Shown here in pieces: positions 1 to 6,091 of a DNA stretch of 9,178 nucleotides. Numbering within the stretch: position 1 is the first letter of the stretch; the number at the start of each line of letters is the position of its first letter. The DNA is from an uncultured Ruminococcus sp. Its GTDB lineage: Bacteria > Bacillota > Clostridia > Oscillospirales > Ruminococcaceae. Location: the NCBI GenBank assembly GCA_946537565.1, contig CAMNFW010000070.1:1-9178 (forward strand). Reading direction: 5' to 3'. The position numbers were made by a program, and so were the translations under genes. The notes beneath the pieces were generated by a model. The model was given only the letters and a program-made list of their open reading frames with translations. It did not search any database and was not told where the DNA came from.

Positions 1-277
1 GCTGCTGCTGATAGTATTGCTGATTGTTAGGCTGTTGCTGATAGTATTGCTGATTGTTAGGCTGCTGCTGATAATACTGCTGCTGATAATACTGCTGATT
101 GTTAGGCTGCTGCTGATAGTATTGCTGATTGTTAGGCTGTTGCTGATAGTATTGCTGATTATTAGGCTGCTGCTGATAATTATTCGGCTTCTGATCGTTA
201 TTAGGCTGCTGACCTGAATTATTGAAGAAGATAGTCATGGTATCCTGATTATCGTTATTATTTTTCTTGTCAGACAT
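1..277 (-). CDS. Gln/Asn/Tyr/Pro-rich low-complexity protein, N-terminal part (runs off left edge)
   Basis: The reading frame opens with an ATG at 277 and stays open to base 2 (92 codons); the C-terminus lies outside the window. The start is fixed by a near-perfect Shine-Dalgarno, AGGAGGG, at 283-289, five bases upstream. The first ~30 residues are hydrophilic (MSDKKNNNDNQDTM..., then IFFNNSGQQPNND). From residue ~35 the protein is a tandem array of the decapeptide QQQPNNQQYY, with one half-unit (QQQYY) inserted. There is no signal peptide or membrane segment in the visible part. The composition resembles prion-like or disordered tails, which in Firmicutes often precede a small membrane domain such as TM2 or DUF4190-like domains; that is inference, because the rest is missing. 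The gene lies on the same strand as the dead ATPase gene, 56 bases after its stop, separated by a terminator-like hairpin. Function unknown. Confidence 0.85.
   Translation of the reverse strand, partial: MSDKKNNNDNQDTMTIFFNNSGQQPNNDQKPNNYQQQPNNQQYYQQQPNNQQYYQQQPNNQQYYQQQYYQQQPNNQQYYQQQPNNQQYYQQQ
2..187 (-). repeat. 30-bp tandem repeat encoding QQQPNNQQYY units
   Basis: Full 30-bp units lie at 2-31, 32-61, 77-106, 107-136 and 137-166. A 15-bp half-unit lies at 62-76 and a degenerate unit at 167-187. Differences between units are almost all synonymous third-position changes. Bases 2-61 and 107-166 match except for one base, so there is also a 105-bp higher-order duplication. All units and the half-unit are multiples of three, so the frame is kept. 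Confidence 0.95.
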
Positions 278-289
278 TATATCCCTCCT

Positions 290-327
290 AAAAGAAACCT
301 GCATCGGGCGCTTGACCACGACGCAGG
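290..327 (-). terminator. Hairpin plus T-rich tail between the dead ATPase gene and the Q-rich gene (terminator or attenuator)
   Basis: On the minus strand, arms CCTGCGTCG (327-319) and CGATGCAGG (306-298) form a 9-bp stem with one G-U pair and a 12-base loop. TTTCTTTT (297-290) follows. This is the form of a Rho-independent terminator ending the rlmB operon six bases after the stop codon at 334. The T-tract directly abuts the Shine-Dalgarno of the next gene, leaving no room for a promoter between them. The Q-rich gene is therefore either read through this hairpin or started from a promoter upstream of it, in which case the hairpin sits in its leader. Confidence 0.65.
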
Positions 328-333
328 ACTTTA

Positions 334-2865
334 TCATTTAAGCTTTTTCAAATTAACTGCCAGATAGGTCAGACCTGTGCAGGCAAGATTATATATAGTC
401 ATAGCAGCAGCTGTCATGTAAAAATAATTGAACTCAAATGCCTTTGAAAGAATCAGCATCATACATAATCCCAGTCCGAGAAGTATCGAAACTGTCTGAA
501 CTATAAGTCCGATTGTGGCAGCAGAATGTACGACCTTTATGCCCAGCAGCAGCTGAGCCATTGAAGAAAATCTTCCGGTGCAGGCGATAGAAGCGCTGAG
601 ACGGATAGTCTTTTTAGTTTCTTCATCAAAATCCTCATGAAGCTTTTTAGGAATTACCCTTACCATATCAGCAGGAATGCCAAAGATTTCAGCGATCTTA
701 TCCGGAGTTATGCAGGGGTCAACGCTTTTGAGTATGAGGAATACTTTTTTCTTGCAGAGCTTGTTAGCCCATTCCTTAACTCTATTGTTGGCAGAAAGTT
801 TGATACTGAACATAGCAGCGATATTTCCGGAGATCGAAAGGTACATTGGAACAGTGCCTTCCTCAAGATATTCAGCTTCCTGGTGACGGGAAGGAACACC
901 TTCGATGTTATGATTCTCCATAAGCTCACGGCTGCCGAACAGCACACGCTTGTTGTTTATCCAGCCGCAGAGACCGGTGTTTTCCTCGTAGGAATAATTC
1001 TCGATATCATAAAGAACATTTTCTTTACCAGGGACGATCATCTCGCCGAAGATCTGATACATGATACTGCCGGCATGATGTGCAAGGCTTGCAGCTTCTA
1101 AGAGAGCTTCATCCAGCTTAGTATTGGAAAAGACCTTGATGCCCTCCATTTTTACAGTACCCTCCGGGAAGAGAGTTTCAGCTCCGAGAAGAACTGAATT
1201 TGCATCGTAAAGATCATCAACACTCTGATAGCCTAAGAGTATGCCTTTGTTTTTAAGGGTTATTTCTGAGATATTCTCCAGCGGAATATTTACGCAGAAC
1301 GGAAGTCCGATACATGAGCTGGCGCATATAAGCATACTGAATATCGAGAAACCAAAAGTAACTGCATCAATTGAAGCCAAAGTTCCCATTCGGAAGAAAG
1401 TCAGGAACAGTGTGATCACCAGCGAGAAAATAAGACAAAGAGGAGCAGCTTTTCTGCAGTAGCTGTCGGTGATATCAGAAGAATAGGAATATCTCAGGAA
1501 GTCGGTGAGAAAATCGGTTTTCTTCATGGCAGCGAGTATGGGGAAATCGCCGAGAGTACCTCTTGTAAGTCTTTCAGCACGTTCCTCGTCACGGACATAA
1601 ACAACACCATGCCGGTCAAATTCCTTGGAGATAAACTTAAAATTCCTGTCGGCACGCCTGATTATGAGGAGTTTGCCGATAGCATTGAATAGCAGTGACA
1701 GGATTCCCACAGGCATATAAATATGTATGGTCTCAGCCTTCGCCATATCCATACGGAAAAAAGCAGTAATAAGAGCAAGTATACAGGCTATAGCAGTTAT
1801 ACTTGTCATAGAATCGCCGTCAGCCTTAAAGGTGAAGAGGTTTTTTAAACCCTTGGTGATAACAGGGAGTGAGGAGAATACTGCTATTGCACCTAAAGCA
1901 AGATGCACAAGAAGATAAACTGCAATATGTTTTGTGGTGAGAAAATCGAGAATCGGCAGTCCGAACTGATTGAATACAGTGATGTAAATGCTGAGAAAAG
2001 CAGTAAGCGCAAGTATCACAACACGGGAAGTGATGATATATTTCAGTTCATAAATATCCCTGCCAACGTCTTCGACATCGCCGTAATAATTGAAGTCAAC
2101 GATTCTCTTGGTACGTTTTTCCTTAGTTTTAGCCTCAGTGAATTCCTCGGTATCCTGAGTGATATGAACATCAAGGTCACTTTCGGTTACTTCTTGTTTC
2201 TGGCTAAGGTCGATGCTTGTGACCTCAGCTCTTGGAGCTGGCTGGACGGGTTTAGCCGCTTCAACAGCAGCAGGTGACGGAACAATATCCGTTATAAGCT
2301 TTCTTCCTTCCGGACTTTCAGCCTCACTGATGATAGCACTGCGGGTACGTTTTTTCTTTTTGATAGGGGCAGGCGAAAACATATACTCGCCGTTTGGAGT
2401 TTCTTTTTCGTAGGTCTGATCGGTTTTAATACGTTTGCCTTTTTTATTCTTTTTCTTTTTTTGTTTCTGGGCTTCCTTAGCACGGGTGGAATCAGTCATT
2501 GGACGGATCATAGGGATATCTCCGACGGAAGCTGATTCAGGTGAAGCAGCAGGAGGCTGAGGTTCAGACTGGATATTGCTGATACCTTCGGAGTTTACAA
2601 CAGCGACTTTTTTGCGTGAAAGGTCGGTAGGCGGAAACTCATTAGCAGGTTCGGGATTCCGTTCAGCGTTATCGAAAAGTTCTTTTCGCTCATGGGAAGC
2701 CGGTCTTGGAGAAGTTGGGGTAGGGGGTGATAATTTAGTTGGGTCACTCATAGTGGAGTTAATGACTTTCTGAGCCTTCACCCTGTCAACGTGTGGAGAA
2801 TTATCGTCTGAATCCGGAGAATATTCTGTGAGGATATCCTCCAGAGTAAATTTCTGGTCTGGCAT
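334..2865 (-). CDS. Degenerate (catalytically dead) P1B-type ATPase-like membrane protein with long disordered N-terminus
   Basis: The product has 843 residues. The start at 2865 is chosen over an in-frame upstream ATG (2913) because AAGGAGG (2871-2877) lies five bases before it. Residues 1-270 are Pro/Ser/Glu/Lys-rich and look disordered, with polybasic runs near 134-147 and 169-175. Eight hydrophobic helices follow at about 281-300, 312-335, 354-372, 382-402, 473-491, 500-522, 778-805 and 815-836, the P1B-ATPase order. CASSCIGLPF (514-523) sits where CPCALGLATP is expected. GLCGWINNKRVLFGSRELME (631-650) matches the nucleotide-domain strand pair of CPx-ATPases, and TPDKIAEIFGI (720-730) matches the phosphorylation-domain helix. 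The catalytic DKTGTLT is replaced around LLGAETLF (559-566), TGD by KSVDP, the GDGxND hinge by ACTGRFSSMA, and the SEHP nucleotide-binding motif by HHAGS. Only ~70 residues separate helices 4 and 5, so the actuator domain is cut down and has no TGE. Transport activity is very unlikely; a scaffold, sensor or regulatory role is inferred. It is co-transcribed with rlmB, ten bases downstream. Confidence 0.85.
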   Translation of the reverse strand: MPDQKFTLEDILTEYSPDSDDNSPHVDRVKAQKVINSTMSDPTKLSPPTPTSPRPASHERKELFDNAERNPEPANEFPPTDLSRKKVAVVNSEGISNIQSEPQPPAASPESASVGDIPMIRPMTDSTRAKEAQKQKKKKNKKGKRIKTDQTYEKETPNGEYMFSPAPIKKKKRTRSAIISEAESPEGRKLITDIVPSPAAVEAAKPVQPAPRAEVTSIDLSQKQEVTESDLDVHITQDTEEFTEAKTKEKRTKRIVDFNYYGDVEDVGRDIYELKYIITSRVVILALTAFLSIYITVFNQFGLPILDFLTTKHIAVYLLVHLALGAIAVFSSLPVITKGLKNLFTFKADGDSMTSITAIACILALITAFFRMDMAKAETIHIYMPVGILSLLFNAIGKLLIIRRADRNFKFISKEFDRHGVVYVRDEERAERLTRGTLGDFPILAAMKKTDFLTDFLRYSYSSDITDSYCRKAAPLCLIFSLVITLFLTFFRMGTLASIDAVTFGFSIFSMLICASSCIGLPFCVNIPLENISEITLKNKGILLGYQSVDDLYDANSVLLGAETLFPEGTVKMEGIKVFSNTKLDEALLEAASLAHHAGSIMYQIFGEMIVPGKENVLYDIENYSYEENTGLCGWINNKRVLFGSRELMENHNIEGVPSRHQEAEYLEEGTVPMYLSISGNIAAMFSIKLSANNRVKEWANKLCKKKVFLILKSVDPCITPDKIAEIFGIPADMVRVIPKKLHEDFDEETKKTIRLSASIACTGRFSSMAQLLLGIKVVHSAATIGLIVQTVSILLGLGLCMMLILSKAFEFNYFYMTAAAMTIYNLACTGLTYLAVNLKKLK
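388..417 (-). promoter_or_regulatory. Candidate internal promoter for the Q-rich gene
   Basis: On the minus strand an ATGACA (417-412, 5/6 match to the -35 consensus) lies 18 bases before a perfect TATAAT (393-388). It is inside the 3' end of the dead ATPase gene. Transcription would start near 381 and give a ~100-base leader containing the hairpin at 298-327. It is a candidate only; AT-rich coding sequence produces such matches by chance. Confidence 0.3.
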
Positions 2866-2870
2866 ATTAT

Positions 2871-2878
2871 CCTCCTTA
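2871..2878 (-). promoter_or_regulatory. Shine-Dalgarno of the dead ATPase gene overlapping the rlmB stop codon
   Basis: On the minus strand the rlmB stop TAA occupies 2878-2876, and the AAGGAGG Shine-Dalgarno occupies 2877-2871. Five bases separate it from the ATG at 2865. This fixes the start of the ATPase-like gene and suggests the two genes are translationally coupled. Confidence 0.85.
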
Positions 2879-3640
2879 GTTGTTTGAAGCGCTGCGCTGA
2901 CGAAGCACCTCATACATAAAGATGCCGGCAGCGACAGAAGCGTTAAGCGAATTTATTTTACCAAGCATTGGCAGCTTAACCATGAAATCACATTTTTTCT
3001 GGATAAGTCTGCTGATGCCGAAGCCTTCAGAGCCGATGACGAGAGCGCAGCTGCCTGTGAAATCAGTAGAGGTGTAGCTGGTTCCGGAAGCATCTGTGCC
3101 GTAGATCCAGACGCCGTTATCCTTAAGCTCATCAATAGCAGCGGCAAGGTTAGTAACTCTTGCGACGGGGACATAGCTAACAGCGCCGGCAGAAGTTTTA
3201 TAGACAGTAGCATTAAGGCTGGCGCTGCGTCTTTTGGGAATAATTATACCGTCAGCGCCTGCTGTTTCAGCAGTACGGATAATAGCGCCGAGGTTATGAG
3301 GGTCTTCGATCTCGTCACAAATAATAATGAAAGGCTGAGTACCTTTATTTTTTGAGACTTGGAGAATATCGCTGAGAGAAACATATTCAGCGCAGGCACC
3401 AACAGCAACAACACCCTGATGTGAAGCACCGCCGGATAGCTGTGAGAGCTTTTTGTCCTGTGTATCCTTAACAACGATATCCTTTTCCTTTGCAAGGCGG
3501 CGGATAAGCTCCAGGCTTCCGCCGCTGCCGCATATATATATAGTATCAATATTAGCGCCTGATCTCAGCGCTTCGGTCACGGGATTTCTGCCGGCGATGA
3601 TATTCTCGGCAGGATCCTGATTTTTCATATCCTTGTTCAT
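2876..3640 (-). CDS. rlmB: 23S rRNA (guanosine-2'-O-)-methyltransferase, SpoU/TrmH family
   Basis: The 254-residue protein has the usual length and layout of RlmB/YacO. Residues 14-87 form the substrate-binding domain (IIAGRNPVTEALRSG). A SPOUT (knotted) methyltransferase domain follows with all three motifs: DPHNLGAIIRTAETAGADG (113-131, containing N116 and the conserved R122), LVIGSEGFGISRL (200-212) and LPMLGKINSLNASVAAGI (223-240). The family transfers a methyl group from S-adenosylmethionine to the ribose of G2251 (E. coli numbering) in the 23S rRNA peptidyl-transferase loop. Some paralogues modify other rRNA or tRNA sites, so the exact target is inferred. The start at 3640 has AGAGG nine bases upstream; the next ATG (fifth codon) has a poorly placed Shine-Dalgarno. 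It is the first gene of an operon with the dead ATPase gene and is transcribed from the promoter at 3718-3746. Confidence 0.93.
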   Translation of the reverse strand: MNKDMKNQDPAENIIAGRNPVTEALRSGANIDTIYICGSGGSLELIRRLAKEKDIVVKDTQDKKLSQLSGGASHQGVVAVGACAEYVSLSDILQVSKNKGTQPFIIICDEIEDPHNLGAIIRTAETAGADGIIIPKRRSASLNATVYKTSAGAVSYVPVARVTNLAAAIDELKDNGVWIYGTDASGTSYTSTDFTGSCALVIGSEGFGISRLIQKKCDFMVKLPMLGKINSLNASVAAGIFMYEVLRQRSASNN

Positions 3641-3679
3641 ACTGGTAGACCTCTGATTCTTTTGTTCTTATATCTGCAT

Positions 3680-3709
3680 ATCATTGCAATTTACTTGCAG
3701 TGACATGAT
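3680..3709 (-). other. Bulged hairpin in the rlmB leader
   Basis: On the minus strand ATCAT and TGCAA pair with TTGCA and ATGAT around a five-base loop, with a five-base bulge on the 5' side. It falls in the ~70-base leader between the predicted transcription start (~3711) and the rlmB start. It is AT-rich and resembles no riboswitch I know; it may have no function. Confidence 0.3.
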
Positions 3710-3717
3710 ACATCTCT

Positions 3718-3746
3718 ATTATAACATTTTGCCATAGAAATTACAA
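3718..3746 (-). promoter_or_regulatory. Sigma-A promoter of the rlmB operon
   Basis: On the minus strand TTGTAA (3746-3741) is followed by a 17-base spacer and TATAAT (3723-3718). The -10 is preceded by TGT, an extended -10. The predicted start is near 3711. An 8-bp inverted repeat, ACTGGTAG (3641-3648) and CTACCAGT (3767-3774), flanks the promoter and leader. Confidence 0.8.
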
Positions 3747-4095
3747 GAGATTTACTGTGAAAAATCCTACCAGTCACCCAGTTATTTTCTGTATATTTTT
3801 ATACCAAGCTGTGGCAAAGAATATTACAGAAAGGATATAGTAAGCAGCGCAATAAAGCAACGGAGGACCATCTGTGATAAAATAAGCAAGAGCATAAGAA
3901 GAAGGAATCTGTACAAGGCAAAGCTTCTGTAAGAGCAAATTTTTGAAGAAAATCAAAATCAAATTACGATGCAAGTGGCATCACAAAGTACCGGAGCATC
4001 ATTTGTGATGTATGCGATCCGAAAGTAACAAATCACGTTGGGAGAGAGCGAGTTTACGAGCGGCAACATGAGCCCAAAAACGTGAGAAAAAAAGG
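3747..4095. other. Intergenic region between divergent operons; inverted repeats and a startless open stretch
   Basis: No supportable gene is seen here. Bases 3775-3946 show no clear signal; a minus-strand open frame there would have to begin at TTG without a Shine-Dalgarno. From 3968 the sequence is rich in inverted repeats: GATGC/GCATC (3968-3982), CATCACAAA/TTTGTGATG (3979-3987 and 4002-4010, 9 of 9), and CACGTTGGG with CCC-AAA-AACGTG (4034-4042 and 4073-4084). The plus strand is also open for 58 codons from 3947 to the TAA at 4121. That stretch reads like protein (...IICDVCDPKVTNHVGRERV...) but has no usable start codon or Shine-Dalgarno. It could be a decayed gene end or a dispersed intergenic repeat. 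Confidence 0.5.
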
Positions 4096-4124
4096 TTTAC
4101 TTTTGAGGGAAAGTGTGATATAAT
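4096..4124 (+). promoter_or_regulatory. Extended -10 promoter of the diguanylate cyclase operon
   Basis: TTTACT (4096-4101) lies 17 bases before TATAAT (4119-4124), which is preceded by TGA at 4116-4118 (extended -10). The predicted start is near 4131, giving a ~31-base leader to the ATG at 4162. Confidence 0.75.
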
Positions 4125-4150
4125 TAAAATGGAGAAAAATATATAAGTGC

Positions 4151-4156
4151 AGGTGA
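4151..4156 (+). promoter_or_regulatory. Shine-Dalgarno deciding the diguanylate cyclase start
   Basis: AGGTGA lies five bases before the ATG at 4162. The alternative in-frame GTG at 4147 has only GGAG at 4131-4134, which would be the first bases of the predicted transcript. The ATG is therefore preferred. Confidence 0.65.
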
Positions 4157-4161
4157 AAAAT

Positions 4162-6090
4162 ATGAACGGTCAGCCAAAGATCATCGGCGTTTGCCTATCG
4201 ACTATTCATAATGAAGATAGATTTTATTTCATACAAGCTCTGAATCGCTATGCGGTTGACAATAACTATAGACTAATGGTGTTCAATTCATGCACAGATC
4301 TCTATGAACCCAATAATGCAAATAATATAGGAGAGGCAGCTGTTTTTAAGGCGATTCCTTATCATCTGCTCGATGCAATGATCCTGCTCCCATATTTCAT
4401 TTTTGATAAAGATATTGTAGATGAGGTTTCAGAACAGTGTAAAAAACACGATATACCTGTATTTTCACTGGATAAGGAGCTTGAAGGCTGTATCAACCTT
4501 TCCTTTACTTATTCCGATGCCTTTGGGGAATTGTGCCGTCATGTAATCAATGATCACGGCGCAAAAAATATATATATGATAGGCGGAGTTAAGGGAAATG
4601 TTTTTTCTGAGGAACGTATAAACGCTTTTTGTAAAGTTATGGAAGAGAGCGGTATCTCCCCTGAAAATACAAAGATCGGCTACGGCAATTTCTGGGAGTC
4701 CCCTACAAATATGCTGCTCGATCAGTGGTTCATCAAAGAGAAACTCCCAGTTCCAGATGCCATTATCTGTTCCAATGATATCATGGCTATTACCGCAAGC
4801 ACTTACCTTCAGAAAATGGGCTGCAATATCCCCGAAGACTGCATAATCACCGGATTTGACGGTATAATGCAGGCTGAATACCACATTCCCCATATCACTA
4901 CCTGTAAGCAGGATTATGATAAAATGGGAAGGCTGATAATTGACCTCCTTGAAAAATATTATCAGGGTGAAAAGCTTGAAAAGAGCTATGAGGTGGGATT
5001 CTTCTTGAGAAAATCTCAGTCCTGCGGCTGTAAACCAATAGATACCCACAATGTCAATCAGGCTATTCATGATATCATTGACAGGTTTAAGCATTCTCAG
5101 CAGCGTCAGACTATGATGTGCAGCCTTCAATCTACTATTTCAAAAATGAACGATATAACCGAACTTCCGCATATCCTCATAGATAAATTCCTGCTGCACA
5201 CCTGCATTTTTGCTTTGAATTATGATATATTCTCAGCTCCTGATTTCGGCAGCCACCGCAAAGGTGACAACGCTTACTGCAATAAGATAAATATTCTGTA
5301 TCAGAAATGTTTCTGGACAGAATATGGCTCCTGTACTATTTCCCGTGAACAGTTTGTGCCTGATCTTAGTCTTCTCACAAAAAGACCAGAGCCGATCATA
5401 GTCTGCTGTCTGCATTTTCTGGATATGGTATTGGGTTACAACGTGTTTCAGCCGGAAATAAATTTTGATGAATACGAAAGAATGCACACATTTATGAGTG
5501 CCATAAACTCTGCCCTGGGAAATTTCCATAGCAGAATTCAGATCAAGTCTATCAACACTCAGCTGCTTTCTGCAATAAATGAGCTTAAGCATCTGTCAGA
5601 TCATGAGTACATGACCGGACTGCTGAACCGCCGTGGTTTTTACACAGAGTATAATGAAATGCTTGAAAGATCATCTGGCAATGGAATGGAAGCTGTACTT
5701 ATATCAGCTGACCTGGACGGGCTGAAATATATCAACGATAATTTCGGCCACGTTGAAGGTGACAACGCTATTATTACTGTAGGAAAGGCACTTGTCAGCA
5801 GTTCACTGTACAATGAGGTCTGCGCTCGTTTTGGCGGCGATGAGTTCTGTGCAGCAGCGGTTATTCCGGCAAAGGAGACAGAAAACTATTTCTCACGCTT
5901 CAAGGAGCGGTTTTACAGTTTTCTGGCAGATTACAATGAAGTATCCGGAAAGGACTATATCGTAGAAGCAAGCATTGGATATTACTCTGTTCCGGCATCT
6001 CCGGACATCAATTTTGATGAGCTGATAAAGGCTGCCGACGATCATATGTATGAGGACAAAATTAAACGCAAAAAGGACAGGAAAAAATAA
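4162..6090 (+). CDS. Cytosolic diguanylate cyclase with LacI-type periplasmic-binding-protein sensor domain
   Basis: The product has 642 residues. Residues 6-280 form a LacI/Peripla_BP_3 ligand-binding domain: IIGVCLS at the start, then DAIICSNDIMAI and IPEDCIITGFDG, the typical hinge-side motifs. There is no helix-turn-helix, signal peptide or membrane helix, so it should bind a small ligand, perhaps a sugar, inside the cell. A SCGC motif (287-290) marks the end of this domain. Residues ~300-465 are a conserved-looking linker of unknown fold, followed by a helical connector. The GGDEF domain (~470-635) is complete: DHEYMTGLLNRRGF (from D480), DLDGLKYINDNFGHVEGDN and RFGGDEF (GGDEF at 558-562). 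It should make cyclic di-GMP from two GTP. The inhibitory RxxD site is absent (LYNE at that position), so product inhibition through it is unlikely. It is the first gene of an operon with the phosphoesterase. The C-terminus ends in a Lys-rich tail. Confidence 0.9.
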   Translation: MNGQPKIIGVCLSTIHNEDRFYFIQALNRYAVDNNYRLMVFNSCTDLYEPNNANNIGEAAVFKAIPYHLLDAMILLPYFIFDKDIVDEVSEQCKKHDIPVFSLDKELEGCINLSFTYSDAFGELCRHVINDHGAKNIYMIGGVKGNVFSEERINAFCKVMEESGISPENTKIGYGNFWESPTNMLLDQWFIKEKLPVPDAIICSNDIMAITASTYLQKMGCNIPEDCIITGFDGIMQAEYHIPHITTCKQDYDKMGRLIIDLLEKYYQGEKLEKSYEVGFFLRKSQSCGCKPIDTHNVNQAIHDIIDRFKHSQQRQTMMCSLQSTISKMNDITELPHILIDKFLLHTCIFALNYDIFSAPDFGSHRKGDNAYCNKINILYQKCFWTEYGSCTISREQFVPDLSLLTKRPEPIIVCCLHFLDMVLGYNVFQPEINFDEYERMHTFMSAINSALGNFHSRIQIKSINTQLLSAINELKHLSDHEYMTGLLNRRGFYTEYNEMLERSSGNGMEAVLISADLDGLKYINDNFGHVEGDNAIITVGKALVSSSLYNEVCARFGGDEFCAAAVIPAKETENYFSRFKERFYSFLADYNEVSGKDYIVEASIGYYSVPASPDINFDELIKAADDHMYEDKIKRKKDRKK

Positions 6091-6091
6091 T

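Noticed and set aside
17..217. Plus-strand open frame of 66 codons rich in Leu, Ile and Val
   Set aside because: It is the antisense reading of the QQQPNNQQYY repeat, which has a perfect Shine-Dalgarno and start on the minus strand. The hydrophobic composition is an artefact of the repeat.
637..1101. Plus-strand 154-codon open frame
   Set aside because: It is a shadow of the ATPase-like gene, which has recognisable family motifs and a strong ribosome binding site; the plus frame has neither.
2866..2913. 16-codon N-terminal extension of the ATPase-like protein
   Set aside because: It overlaps the end of rlmB, and the downstream ATG has AAGGAGG at ideal spacing.
3774..3974. Minus-strand 66-codon open frame with a hydrophobic, membrane-like reading
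   Set aside because: It would start at TTG with no Shine-Dalgarno and lies upstream of the rlmB promoter in a region with no other coding signal.
3969..4028. Plus-strand 19-codon ATG frame inside the inverted-repeat region
   Set aside because: No Shine-Dalgarno and no promoter upstream; it overlaps the longer stop-free frame and the palindromes.
3968..4090. Possible cyclic di-GMP riboswitch before the cyclase gene
   Set aside because: The conserved GEMM core elements are not recognisable, and the region lies upstream of the predicted transcription start.
4465..5130. Minus-strand 221-codon open frame opposite the cyclase gene
   Set aside because: The plus strand here encodes the ligand-binding domain with clear family motifs; the antisense frame has no start signal or recognisable motif.
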